The notes under the pieces are model-generated. The model was given only the letters and a program-made list of their open reading frames with translations. It searched no databases and was not told where the DNA came from. Positions 10,263 through 18,505 of a stretch of DNA of 64,000 nucleotides are shown piece after piece; position 1 is the stretch's first letter, and every line of letters starts with the position of its first letter. A program made the translations under genes and the position numbers. Origin of the DNA: Prostheceraeus crozeri (lineage: Eukaryota > Platyhelminthes > Polycladida > Euryleptidae); the NCBI GenBank assembly GCA_907163375.1, contig CAJQUW010009087.1:248001-312000 (forward strand), given 5' to 3'.

Positions 10263-12590
10263 TCAATCGGAGAGAAAAACTTTCGCTGACGTCCCCCCCC
10301 CCTCGGGAGAGATAGCTTCCAACTTTGCTTCTAGAGGACGGATTTTGTCGTGCCATAGCTCGTTTGAAAGCTAAGAGTGAGACAAATCCACTGAAAGAAA
10401 CGGCGTGTTCATATCTGTCTTCGTTTAGATGTGAGACGCCATTTAAGATTTTGGGAGATTGGCGAAAAACGACAGAGTTAGAATTTTGGTCGTTTTGGGC
10501 TCTAGCGCCAAAACGAAGCATCGGATGGGAAAACGGATTTCAGATTTGGAATCAGCGTCAAATTCTCTATCAACATGGTGAGTTTCAAGTCAATCGGATA
10601 GAAAAAATTTTCAACATTTTTCGAAAAAACGACAGAGTTAGAATTTTGGACGTTTTGGGCTGTAGCGCCAAAACGAAGCATCGGATGGGAAAATGGAGGC
10701 CAGATTCGGATTCAGCGTGAAATTCTGCATCGGTATGGTGAGTTTCAAGTCAATCGGAGAGAAAAAGTTTCGCTGACGTCCCCCCCCTCGGCACCGACCT
10801 TCCAACTTTGCTTCTAGTGGACGGATTTTGTCGTGCAATAGCTCGTTTGAAAGCTAAGAGTGAGACAAATTCACTGAAAGAATCGGCTTGTTCATATCTG
10901 TCTTCGTTTAGATGTGAGACGCCATTTAAGATTTTGGGACATTGGCGAAAAACGACAGAGTTAGAATTTTGGTCGTTTTGGGCTCTAGCGCCAAAACGAA
11001 CCATCGGATGGGAAAACGGAGGCCAGATTCGGATTCAGCGTGAAATTCTGCATCGGTATGGTGAGTTTCAAGTCAATCGGAGAGAAAAAGTTTCGCTGAC
11101 GTCCCCCCCCTCGGCACCGACCTTCCAACTTTGCTTCTAGTGGACGGATTTTGTCGTGCAATACCTCGTTTGAAAGCTAAGAGTGAGACAAATTCACTGA
11201 AAGAATCGGCTTGTTCATATCTGTCTTCGTTTAGATGTGAGACGCCATTTAAGATTTTGGGACATTGGCGAAAAACGACAGAGTTAGAATTTTGGTCGTT
11301 TTGGGATATAGCGCCAAAACGAACCATCGGATGGGAAAACGGAGGCCAGATTCGGATTCAGCGTGAAATTCTGCATCGGTATGGTGAGTTTCAAGTCAAT
11401 CGGAGAGAAAAAGTTTCGCTGACGTCCCCCCCCCTCGGCACCGACCTTCCAACTTTGCTTCTAGTGGACGGATTTTGTCGTGCAATACCTCGTTTGAAAG
11501 CTAAGAGTGAGACAAATTCACTGAAGGAATCGGCTTGTTCATATCTGTCTTCGTTTAGATGTGAGACACCATTTAAGATTTGGGAGATTGGCGAAAAAAC
11601 GACAGAGTTAGAATTTTGGACGTTTTGGGCTCTAGCGCCAAAACGAAACATCGGATGGGAAAACGGAGGCCAGATTCGGATTCAGCGTGAAATTCTGCAT
11701 CGGTATGGTGAGTTTCAAGTCAATCGGAGAGAAAAAGTTTCGCTGACGTCCCCCCCCCCTCGGCACCGACCTTCCAACTTTGCTTCTAGTGGACGGATTT
11801 TGTCGTGCCATAGCTCGTTTGAAAGCTAAGAGTGAGACAAATCCACTGAAAGAAACGGCTTGTTCATATCTGTCTTCGTTTAGATGTGAGACGCCATTTA
11901 AGATTTTGGGAGATTGGCGAAAAACGACAGAGTTAGAATTTTGGACGTTTTGGGCTCTAGCGTCAAAACGAAGCATCGGATGGGAAAACGGATTTCAGAT
12001 TTGGAATCAGCATGAAATTCTCTATCAACATGGTGAGTTTCAAGTCAATCGGAGAGAAAAAGTTTCTCTGACGTCCCCCCCCCTCTGGACAGCTTGCTTC
12101 GATTTTGGCTTCCAGTGGACGGATTTTGTCGTGCCATAGCTCGTTTGAAAGCTAAGAGTGAGACAAATCCACTGAAAGAATCGGCTTGTTCATATCTGTC
12201 TTCGTTTAGATGTGAGACGCCATTTAAGATTTTCGGAGATTGGCGAAAAACGACAGAGTTAGAATTTGGGACGTTTTGGGCTGTAGCGCCAAAACGAACC
12301 ATCGGATGGGAAAACGGAGGCCAGATTCGGATTCAGCGTGAAATTCTGCATCGGTATGGTGAGTTTCAAGTCAATCGGAGAGAAAAAGTTTCGCTGACGT
12401 CCCCCCCTCGGCACCGACCTTCCAACTTTGCTTCTATTGGACGGATTTTGTCGTGCAATAGCTCGTTTGAAAGCTAAGAGTGAGACAAATCCACTGAAAG
12501 AATCGGCTTGTTCATATCTGTCTTCGTTTAGATGTGAGACGCCATTTAAGATTTTGGGACATTGGCGAAAAACGACAGAGTTATAATTTC
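10263..12590 (+). repeat. Subterminal ~324-bp tandem array of element C, left
   Basis: About seven head-to-tail units of 323-327 bp, measured from the recurring GGTGAGTTTCAAGTCAATCGG block (starts near 10250, 10577, 10736, 11059, 11382, 11706, 12031, 12358); one unit is half-length. Each unit usually carries TGACGTC followed by a run of 7-10 C, and two related half-unit types alternate (GGAGGCCAGATTCGG versus GGATTTCAGATTTGG). Long open frames on both strands follow from the repeat and do not look like protein. The same units, inverted, form the right end. Confidence 0.92.
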
Positions 12591-12671
12591 CCAAGAAACA
12601 GCTCCAGTGGGCGAATGAAGGCTCGGATTGGTAAACGGAGGCCAGATTTGGAATCAGCTTGATGTTATTGT

Positions 12672-12775
12672 CCAATGAGGATCATCATCCAATGAGAATC
12701 AAGCATTTCTATATAAATAGCGAGCCTTCCACAGTGAGAATCATTCCATCGTTGAATCGCACGAGTGACGGACGC
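12672..12775 (+). promoter_or_regulatory. Early-type core promoter of element C: CCAAT boxes, TATA, initiator, downstream element
   Basis: Two CCAAT boxes (12672-12676, 12689-12693), TATATAA at 12710-12716, an initiator TCATTC at 12741-12746 with the A 33 bp after the TATA start, and GGACGC at 12770-12775, a 5/6 match to the downstream promoter element at its expected +28 place. This is an ordinary animal Pol II core promoter and feeds the leader exon ending at 12812. Confidence 0.65.
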
Positions 12776-12809
12776 ACATTTTCTCTCTTTATTCTATTAT
12801 CCAACTAAT

Positions 12810-13584
12810 ATGGTAAGTCGCTACTTCTCTACCTCTCCTCCCTTGAACGTAAACTTAATACAATCTTTTTCATTTTCAGGCATCTACTCCATCTTCAGCA
12901 CTAGTAGGACAAAATGGCGGTCAAACGTTACAAGGTTCGCTACGATCAGATCATCTACAACTGAGGCCAGTGGAAGAAACAACCAAGGTACATAATCCTA
13001 CACCGCTACAGCGTAAATTTAAACAAGTCTTGCTTTATGACGATCATAGCGTAGTACTCCAAACGGGAATGCTCCCTTCCACGGATGTCAAGATAATGCG
13101 CAATCAGTATGGGGACTACATACTGATCCCCGTGAGTCCGTACATTCGCCACCAACTTGATATTATTGAGGAGTACGTGACATTAAATATGGACATTCAT
13201 ACTCCTCTGGCTCAAGAGTGGAAGGCGAGAGATGACAAGGATACTCCCTATAGAAAGATTTGGGATGGTAATCAAATTTGCCTACCGGTATCACATTGGT
13301 GCACTTACTATAAGAAGGAGGGAGATCAATCAACACCCATCAGATGTGATGAGCTCGGAGAAGGTACTTGGGATATCCTTTTCAAAGTGAATGGGCTATA
13401 TTATGGTCGGCACAAGGATAATAAAATAGCCTCTCTCTCCATGCATATGGAATCCATCCTATATATTCCAAAACCACCCAACGTGGATGACATAATTGAT
13501 CAAATCCTTAACAGCAGTGGTACGAAGCGCAAGTCGGAGAAGAATGCTGCATCAAAACGCAAATCAAAGAAGGAGAATTACTAG
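12810..13584 (+). CDS. Left-end gene of element C, spliced start codon; possible single-strand DNA-binding protein
   Basis: The long frame has no ATG of its own. The start is supplied by a leader exon: ATG at 12810-12812 is followed at once by a GTAAGT donor, a 67-bp intron (12813-12879) ends in TTTTCAG, and the frame then opens as ASTPSSALVGQNGG. The predicted protein is about 235 residues. Its middle part (ILIPVSPYIRHQLDIIEEY, GTWDILFKVNGLYYGRHKD) has alternating beta segments that could form an OB fold, and the C-terminus is a Lys/Arg-rich nuclear-type tail. I do not recognise the family with certainty; single-strand binding is an inference from fold pattern and position. Confidence 0.6.
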
Positions 13585-13618
13585 TCCTTTCCTAACTCTA
13601 CCCTATGACAATTCGCTT

Positions 13619-13744
13619 ATGTGCTTTGAGTGTCGTAGACGTGGTCTTATTAGATACATTTTACTTCTTCGTTGCCATCATATCATTTGTGTATTTTGTC
13701 GTGAAAAGCATCGATGTAATTCTTCATTTTGTAATATGTTATAG
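13619..13744 (+). CDS. Small RING-finger-like protein (41 aa)
   Basis: Short frame starting at MCFECRRRG. Cys/His spacing reads C-x2-C, then RCHH, then C-x2-C and C-x4-C, close to a RING finger (MCFEC, LRCHHIICVFC, CNSSFC). RING domains usually bind E2 enzymes in ubiquitin ligation. The protein is shorter than normal; the frame is open upstream to 13496, overlapping the previous gene, so a longer or spliced form is possible. Function inferred from zinc-ligand spacing only. Confidence 0.45.
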   Translation: MCFECRRRGLIRYILLLRCHHIICVFCREKHRCNSSFCNML

Positions 13745-13778
13745 AACGTTTCCTTAGATGTGTAAATTTCCGTTTTAG

Positions 13779-14177
13779 GCTTCTATCATCATTTTTATGG
13801 ATTGTGAGGGTGAACCTGTACAGGAGCTCAGTGCTATTGCTATGAACAATTGGACATATCAGATTCTTAGTGTCTATCATCAACATGCCAACTGCGATCC
13901 CAATGTTGATCAATGGGCGAGAAAACACATTCATGGACTTAATCTGAAATATTTGCAGAGTATTAGTAGAGTTAATCAACATTATCATGAAGTCACGAAA
14001 CGTTTTAAGGATTTGTGTGTTCCTATTTTGTCTGTTCGTTGTAGTAGCTACGTTCATAACCAATGCTTCTTTCCTCCTTACCTCAACACTGCCAAAGTCC
14101 TGTATGGTTATCATTGCTCGCTGTATGATAGTTACCAGCTGTATCGATTTTATCTCTTTCAAACCATTGATTTATAA
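13779..14177 (+). CDS. DEDD-type exonuclease-like protein, short
   Basis: Begins right after an AG acceptor (TTTTAG at 13773-13778) as ASIIIFMDCEGEPVQELSAI. The D-x-E pair with following PVQELSA, and later ARKHIHGLN, match a family of exonuclease-like proteins (RNase H-like fold) seen in Polinton-like and insect virus genomes. The acceptor and the GCTTCT exon start resemble those of the left-end gene, so the leader exon with ATG at 12810 may also splice here. The frame is shorter than the family's usual ~180 residues. Internal ATG at 13797 is the alternative start. Nuclease activity is inferred. Confidence 0.45.
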   Translation, partial: ASIIIFMDCEGEPVQELSAIAMNNWTYQILSVYHQHANCDPNVDQWARKHIHGLNLKYLQSISRVNQHYHEVTKRFKDLCVPILSVRCSSYVHNQCFFPPYLNTAKVLYGYHCSLYDSYQLYRFYLFQTIDL

Positions 14178-14261
14178 TGCATGCTTGTTACCGTTATTCA
14201 ATAAATGTTACTATGAGAAGAGTTGTTTTCATGCAATGGATGGGTTAGATAAAGGGCGATC

Positions 14262-14672
14262 ATGTCTTTCTCAAACGACTGCGGAACATTACATTTTCAT
14301 AGGCAAAGTTTAAAAGGAGCTGTTCAAGATTATGTGATAAATTTTCATAAAGATGAGACCGACATCGAAGCAGTGGTCGATGATGCTAGCACTCTATTTC
14401 TAGCGTTAATGAATACATTCTCTGATAGCATTGTCATGGCGCGATTAGTTGCGAAAATTAAGTTTAGTCATTTTGGAAAGGAAGAGGTGGAAAGTCGCTC
14501 TTTCCATTTTGCTTCTTATTCAGTGGAAGTGGTAGATCACCCCCAAGAATTTTTTAAAAGACATATGATAAAAGTTGCTGAACGTCTTAACGCATTTAAC
14601 CATCATGGTAGCAGTCTAGTGATTGAAGCGATTTCAGATATTCACATTCAACTTTCCATAAAGAAAAATTGA
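14262..14672 (+). CDS. Free-standing relative of the PolB N-terminal domain (136 aa)
   Basis: Most of this protein lines up with residues about 135-245 of the element C PolB. Matching blocks are DIEAVVDDASTLFLALMN / DFEEWFHQNSSLIGALFN, FHFASYSVEVVD / FHIPSFPATEVVD and NAFNHHGSSLVIEAI / DKFNERDSGLVFDGI. That segment precedes the exonuclease domain in Polinton polymerases and has no assigned role. Here it stands alone with its own ATG between the exonuclease-like gene and the membrane RING gene. It may act with PolB or compete with it; that is inference. Confidence 0.65.
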   Translation: MSFSNDCGTLHFHRQSLKGAVQDYVINFHKDETDIEAVVDDASTLFLALMNTFSDSIVMARLVAKIKFSHFGKEEVESRSFHFASYSVEVVDHPQEFFKRHMIKVAERLNAFNHHGSSLVIEAISDIHIQLSIKKN

Positions 14673-14674
14673 AA

Positions 14675-14998
14675 ATGCAGTGGTACTTGATTGTAGCACA
14701 ACTGGTTTTCGAGCTATGTCTGCTCACTCTCGAAGTATATTCCTTCTGTACATGTGTCTATTATTTAAAAAAGGCTAGCAAATTCATATCTTCAAAAAGA
14801 CTTGCTATAGACAGCAGTAACGGTGTAACTATGTGTTGTGATGTATGTAAGCGAAAGGATGGAAATGAAAAGCGCATCTTCAAGAGATGTAAGCATGCCT
14901 TTTGTCAACGCTGTTTCATACGTAATTGCATTCAACTTTGCCAATGTAACCACTGTGATATTGCTCATTTCGAGTGCCACTTATGCCGCAATAGTTAG
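14675..14998 (+). CDS. Membrane-anchored RING-like protein (~107 aa)
   Basis: Starts MQWYLIVAQLVFELCLL, a hydrophobic signal-anchor, followed by a zinc-binding C-terminal half: CCDVCKRKDG, RCKHAFCQRC and then CQCNHC and CHLC. The spacing C-x2-C, C-x-H-x2-C-x2-C and C-x2-C fits a RING or RING-variant finger. Viral membrane RING proteins often ubiquitinate host receptors; that role here is inference. The stop lies about 50 bp before the next gene. Confidence 0.6.
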   Translation: MQWYLIVAQLVFELCLLTLEVYSFCTCVYYLKKASKFISSKRLAIDSSNGVTMCCDVCKRKDGNEKRIFKRCKHAFCQRCFIRNCIQLCQCNHCDIAHFECHLCRNS

Positions 14999-15003
14999 TA
15001 CCT

Positions 15004-15011
15004 ATGCAAAT
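15004..15011 (+). promoter_or_regulatory. ATGCAAAT motif upstream of the 15050 gene
   Basis: Octamer-like box 39 bp before the ATG; one of six copies placed just before element C genes. Confidence 0.5.
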
Positions 15012-15049
15012 GTGGTAAAGACAGGTTTTAGCAAAGACTAACACGAAAA

Positions 15050-15400
15050 ATGGCGAAACGTAAAAGTCAAAAGTCTTCAAAGTTTTCTTCAGCCATTCAA
15101 GCTCTCCGACGAATGAAAGCAAATCAGCGATACAATGCTATACGACATGCTAACGATAAATTCATTCGTGAAATTATTTCTCATGTGAGGAAGTTGAGGA
15201 CGAAGAAACTAGCACCAAAACAACGAAAGTTACTTAAGCGATATGCTGCGAAATTGCGTTTCATCTCCAATCCTAAAGTCACCGTTCAAAGAAAGAGGAA
15301 AACTCTAACACAAAAGGGCGGTTTCCTTTCAGCAATACTTCCAATGATAGCTCCTGCCGTGGGCAACCTATTGGGAAATATCTTTGGCTCTAAGCGTTAA
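15050..15400 (+). CDS. Small basic Polinton protein with QKGGFL C-terminus (116 aa)
   Basis: Member of a small-protein family found in most Polintons. The first ~95 residues are Lys/Arg-rich and helical (AIQALRRMKANQRYNAIRH), with KLLKRYAAKLRFIS in the middle; the end is a hydrophobic helix after a Gly pair, QKGGFLSAILPMIAPAVG. The layout suggests a virion protein that binds DNA or disrupts membranes, like adenovirus minor core or protein VI-type products, but the function is not established. Starts in a good ATG context (AAAAATGG) and is followed closely by the ATPase gene. Confidence 0.75.
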   Translation: MAKRKSQKSSKFSSAIQALRRMKANQRYNAIRHANDKFIREIISHVRKLRTKKLAPKQRKLLKRYAAKLRFISNPKVTVQRKRKTLTQKGGFLSAILPMIAPAVGNLLGNIFGSKR

Positions 15401-15402
15401 TT

Positions 15403-15410
15403 ATGCAAAT
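15403..15410 (+). promoter_or_regulatory. ATGCAAAT motif upstream of the ATPase gene
   Basis: Octamer-like box 22 bp before the ATPase ATG at 15432, just after the previous stop codon. Confidence 0.5.
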
Positions 15411-15431
15411 GTTGAATCTTAAAGTATTAAA

Positions 15432-16049
15432 ATGGATTTCAGACTTCAATGTGATAAAGTTCTGACTGTATCAGGTCCATCTCATGCAGGTAAAACTGTT
15501 TTCACGCTGAATTTATTGGATAAAAGAAGGAAGTTGTTTAAGGAACCTATCAATCGAGTGATTTGGTGTTATGGTATTTATCAACCGTCGCTGTTTCAGG
15601 AATTGCAAAGTCGCAACTTTATTCGACATGAAGGAATTATTGCAGTGGATAAACTTCAGTCTAATGATGTTGTTGTATTGGATGATTTATTAAAAGAAAG
15701 TAAGAATTCAAAAGATGTTACAGATATGTTCACTCGCGCAGCACATCATAAAAGGTGCTTTATCATCTATATCACACAAAATTTGTTTCCTGATGGAAAA
15801 GAAGCTCGTACACGAAACCTGAATACACACTATTATGCTATTTTCAAGAATCCGCGAGATAAAAGTCAATTTGAAATTTTAGCGCGACAAGTTGCACCCA
15901 GAGGATCAAAAGCCTTAATTGAAATTTTTCAAGCAGCTACTGAAAAACCATACGGTTACTTATTCATTGACTTTACGCAAGAGTGTCCGGAAGAATTTAG
16001 ATTTCGAAGTGATATTTTGAAAACTCCCATGATTATCTACAAACTATGA
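15432..16049 (+). CDS. FtsK/HerA-type genome-packaging ATPase of element C (205 aa)
   Basis: Looks whole. Walker A is GPSHAGKT at about residues 15-22 and Walker B is VVVLDDLL near 75-82; a sensor-like FIIYITQNLF follows, as in other Polinton and adenovirus-like packaging ATPases. Expected to power genome entry into the procapsid. Size fits the compact Polinton form. The last codons overlap the start of the next gene (ATGA overlap at 16046-16049), so the two are tightly coupled on one transcript. Confidence 0.92.
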   Translation: MDFRLQCDKVLTVSGPSHAGKTVFTLNLLDKRRKLFKEPINRVIWCYGIYQPSLFQELQSRNFIRHEGIIAVDKLQSNDVVVLDDLLKESKNSKDVTDMFTRAAHHKRCFIIYITQNLFPDGKEARTRNLNTHYYAIFKNPRDKSQFEILARQVAPRGSKALIEIFQAATEKPYGYLFIDFTQECPEEFRFRSDILKTPMIIYKL

Positions 16050-16738
16050 GTTCTTATTCTCGCATGATTGTTATTCCTCAGGATGAATATGTACAATTGA
16101 CTGCCATGCAGCAAGTAAAGCAACCTCTTGCAAATCAAATGTATAGGAAAGAAATAGATTATCAGCAAAATGTTCACATCAAAGATCCACATCGTGCTGT
16201 ATTATTACAATCGGAAACTGTTGAGCAATTGAAAAACTTGAAGAATAAGATGCGTGACTCTGTATTGACTGCTACACCTTTAGCATCTCGCGCACATGCC
16301 ATATCTCTTTTCAATAGTATTGAACCCCATCTCAATGTAAATGATAGAGGAGAAATCATTACAGATGAAAATAAAGTGATTGATGCTTCACGTTATGAAG
16401 ACTTGATTCAGTATGCGACACGTAGAAAGCGCCGTCAGGGCTATGTTCCACCTGGTTGGTCATACTTTCTTAAACTATTGAAAAAGCATAATGTACCAAA
16501 ATTTGCTTTGAATAATGAGACATTGAAAGAACTTGATTCAACAGTGGCTACTGCTCCAATGCTTCAGACGATGAAAATGCCAACAAATTGGTTCAAGACG
16601 TCACCTGCTACATCCCCTCCCACACTCACTAAGCAAACAAGAGGAAGAACTCGACGTAGATCTACATCACCACTAAAACTAGTAAAAGGAAAACGTAAAA
16701 CAGCTCCTCCCAGGAAATACATGTTCTCAGACTATTAA
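16046..16738 (+). CDS. Conserved Polinton protein with basic tail (230 aa)
   Basis: Follows the ATPase with a 4-bp overlap. The N-terminus is helical; the centre (YVPPGWSYFLKLLKKHNVP) resembles a short conserved segment seen in proteins encoded beside capsid genes of Polintons; the C-terminus is Ser/Thr/Pro/Arg-rich (RGRTRRRSTSPLKLVKGK). The overall plan, a helical scaffold with an R/K-rich tail, resembles the coiled-coil protein of elements A and B in position only. Probably a virion or assembly protein. No enzyme motif seen. Frame looks whole. Confidence 0.6.
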   Translation: MSSYSRMIVIPQDEYVQLTAMQQVKQPLANQMYRKEIDYQQNVHIKDPHRAVLLQSETVEQLKNLKNKMRDSVLTATPLASRAHAISLFNSIEPHLNVNDRGEIITDENKVIDASRYEDLIQYATRRKRRQGYVPPGWSYFLKLLKKHNVPKFALNNETLKELDSTVATAPMLQTMKMPTNWFKTSPATSPPTLTKQTRGRTRRRSTSPLKLVKGKRKTAPPRKYMFSDY

Positions 16739-16739
16739 T

Positions 16740-16955
16740 ATGAAGCAGATGTGTTGCTTGCCATGTAATGAGCCGCCAGAGGTGAATGTCGTTGTCACTT
16801 GCACTTGCTGCGCCAGCTCTCACAATGAAACCCCTAAGCAATGTGAACACGATCGCAAAACCGCTAAAGCTAAATGCTGCAGTTGTTGTAAATGTAGAAA
16901 GGCAAGAAAACAAAAAGATGAGAAGGAGGAAAAAGAGTCAGTCGTCATCAACTGA
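16740..16955 (+). CDS. Cysteine-rich small protein overlapping the integrase start (71 aa)
   Basis: Its ATG lies one base after the previous stop. Fourteen of the first ~53 residues are Cys, grouped as CCLPC, CTCC and CCSCCKC, then an acidic/basic tail (RKQKDEKEEKE). The last ~13 codons overlap the start of the integrase in another frame. Could be a metal-binding peptide; equally it may be a translated leader. No family recognised. Tight spacing favours a real gene. Confidence 0.4.
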   Translation: MKQMCCLPCNEPPEVNVVVTCTCCASSHNETPKQCEHDRKTAKAKCCSCCKCRKARKQKDEKEEKESVVIN

Positions 16956-18006
16956 ACGTTTGAAGTCAATCTATTATGATGTAAAACATCCGGCAGGATT
17001 TGCATCTATCAAGAAATTATCAAAAGCGAGTGGTCTTCCACAATCACAAGTGAAACGATGGTTAAAGGGTCAGGCTACCTATACGCTCCACAAACAAGCG
17101 AAAAAGAAGTACCGCACCCGCCATTATATTGTTCATGACATCGATGAACAGTGGCAAGCAGATTTGTGCGATATCGCCTCCATTTCAAAACATAACTCGG
17201 GCAATAATTTTATTTCAACCGTCATTGATATTTTCCCGCGTTATGCGTGGGCTCAACCTTTAAAAACTAAAGAAGGGAAAGGAGTAGCAAAAGCATTCCA
17301 AACAATTTTTCGAGAAGGTCGGATTCCAAAAAGAATTCAGAGTGATCAAGGAAAAGAGTTTGAAAATCAGCATGTGAGAAGATTATTTGAGAGGCATGAC
17401 ATTGAGTTGTTTAGTGTAAAGAGTGCTTATAAAGCTGCACTCGTTGAACGTTTTAATCGCACATTAAAAAATCGCTTGTGGCGACATTTTACTGCCAACT
17501 TGACACAAAATTGGACAAAGGTTCTACAAGATACACTCCATGCCTACAATCACTCTATCCATCGTTCTATTGGACTCAGACCAGTAGATGTAAATGCTGA
17601 CAATGTAGATAAAGTGCGCGAATCATTCCAACGTAAACGCACTCATGTGAAAAGTGATGTGAAAATTGGTGATAAAGTTCGTATCTCAAAAGTGAAAAGT
17701 GTTTTTACTAAAGGGTACCTTCCGAATTGGACAGATGAGGTATTTACAGTATCAAGGATTAATCAAAAAGACTCTCCGACCACCTACAAGTTGAAAGATT
17801 ACGATAATGAAGAAATTGAGGGTAGCTTTTACCGCGATGAGATTGAGGTAGTCACTGAAAGTGAAACATATTTGGTAGGGAAAATCATTCGATGTAAAAA
17901 ACGGCAAGGTGAAGAATGGTGTCTTGTTAAATGGACTGGTTATCCTTCAAGTATGAACTCTTGGATGCGTCGCGCCGACATCTTTCATCTAAGTGATCGA
18001 CAGTGA
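16918..18006 (+). CDS. Retroviral-type integrase with C-terminal chromodomain (362 aa)
   Basis: Looks whole. Catalyses insertion of the linear element, producing the 6-bp duplication seen at the ends. Start chosen at MRRRKKSQSSS, just before the N-terminal helical region (RLKSIYYDVKHPAGF). The catalytic core has D in WQADLCD, D in QSDQGKEF and E in ALVERFNRTL (D-D-35-E order), then an SH3-like stretch (IGDKVRISKVKSVFTKGY) and a chromodomain-like end (VKWTGYPSSMNSWM). Chromodomain integrases may read histone marks to choose targets. Frame is also open upstream to 16786, overlapping the Cys-rich protein. Confidence 0.93.
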   Translation: MRRRKKSQSSSTERLKSIYYDVKHPAGFASIKKLSKASGLPQSQVKRWLKGQATYTLHKQAKKKYRTRHYIVHDIDEQWQADLCDIASISKHNSGNNFISTVIDIFPRYAWAQPLKTKEGKGVAKAFQTIFREGRIPKRIQSDQGKEFENQHVRRLFERHDIELFSVKSAYKAALVERFNRTLKNRLWRHFTANLTQNWTKVLQDTLHAYNHSIHRSIGLRPVDVNADNVDKVRESFQRKRTHVKSDVKIGDKVRISKVKSVFTKGYLPNWTDEVFTVSRINQKDSPTTYKLKDYDNEEIEGSFYRDEIEVVTESETYLVGKIIRCKKRQGEEWCLVKWTGYPSSMNSWMRRADIFHLSDRQ

Positions 18007-18009
18007 TTC

Positions 18010-18016
18010 ATGCAAA
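18010..18016 (+). promoter_or_regulatory. ATGCAAA motif upstream of the 18048 gene
   Basis: Octamer-like box 32 bp before the ATG, right after the integrase stop. Confidence 0.45.
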
Positions 18017-18047
18017 GTTGTAACTAACAATGTTTAGGGTTTGAGCT

Positions 18048-18503
18048 ATGAATCCAACTGCCTCATTTTATTCACGACCCTCCTATGTAAGTGATGGAGG
18101 ACAAATTTACATCGGCGCTCGCCGCCAACGTGGAGGTAGCATACTTGGTGCACTGAAATCTGTTGTAGCACCTCTCATATCCAATGTCGGTAGATCTTTA
18201 AAACGAAATGTTTTAAGTAATGCCGTTGGCTTTGCTGGTGATGTTGCTAGTGATCTTTCCAGAGGTAGAAGTTTTAAGAGCAGTTTGTTGAATCGTGGGA
18301 AGGAACGCGGTTTAAAAACATTGAAGCAGACCTTTGCTGGTGTTACTCAAGGAAAGAAATCACCTAAACGAATGAATAAAGGAAGGAGGAAACATCGGGG
18401 AGCTGGTAAGGTGCGATCTTCAGTCAAAAGGCACTCACGCAAACGTCGCAGAGGCTCTAATCATTCATCAGGCGCTAAACGACGACGCTGCTATAACTTC
18501 TAA
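18048..18503 (+). CDS. Basic core-like virion protein (151 aa)
   Basis: Looks whole. N-terminus with Tyr/Gly-rich start (DGGQIYIGARRQRGG), a helix (ILGALKSVVAPLISNV) after a Gly-Gly pair, and a strongly basic C-terminal half (KRMNKGRRKHRGAGK, KRHSRKRRRGS). The Gly-Gly site followed by a hydrophobic helix is what adenain-type proteases cleave in adenovirus precursor proteins, and the element encodes such a protease at 19788. The likely role is a core or membrane-lytic virion protein; inference. Two bases separate its stop from the capsid gene. Confidence 0.65.
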   Translation: MNPTASFYSRPSYVSDGGQIYIGARRQRGGSILGALKSVVAPLISNVGRSLKRNVLSNAVGFAGDVASDLSRGRSFKSSLLNRGKERGLKTLKQTFAGVTQGKKSPKRMNKGRRKHRGAGKVRSSVKRHSRKRRRGSNHSSGAKRRRCYNF

Positions 18504-18505
18504 TC

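Noticed and set aside
10121-12477. Long open frames on both strands in the repeat array
   Set aside because: They arise from the ~324-bp unit being free of stops in several frames; both strands are equally open, unit lengths are not all multiples of three and no domain is seen.
10263-12590. CRISPR-like array
   Set aside because: Units are contiguous ~324-bp tandem repeats without unique spacers, in animal DNA.
13683-15122. Minus-strand frames opposite the RING and small basic genes
   Set aside because: Shadows of the + strand genes; no family match and poor composition.
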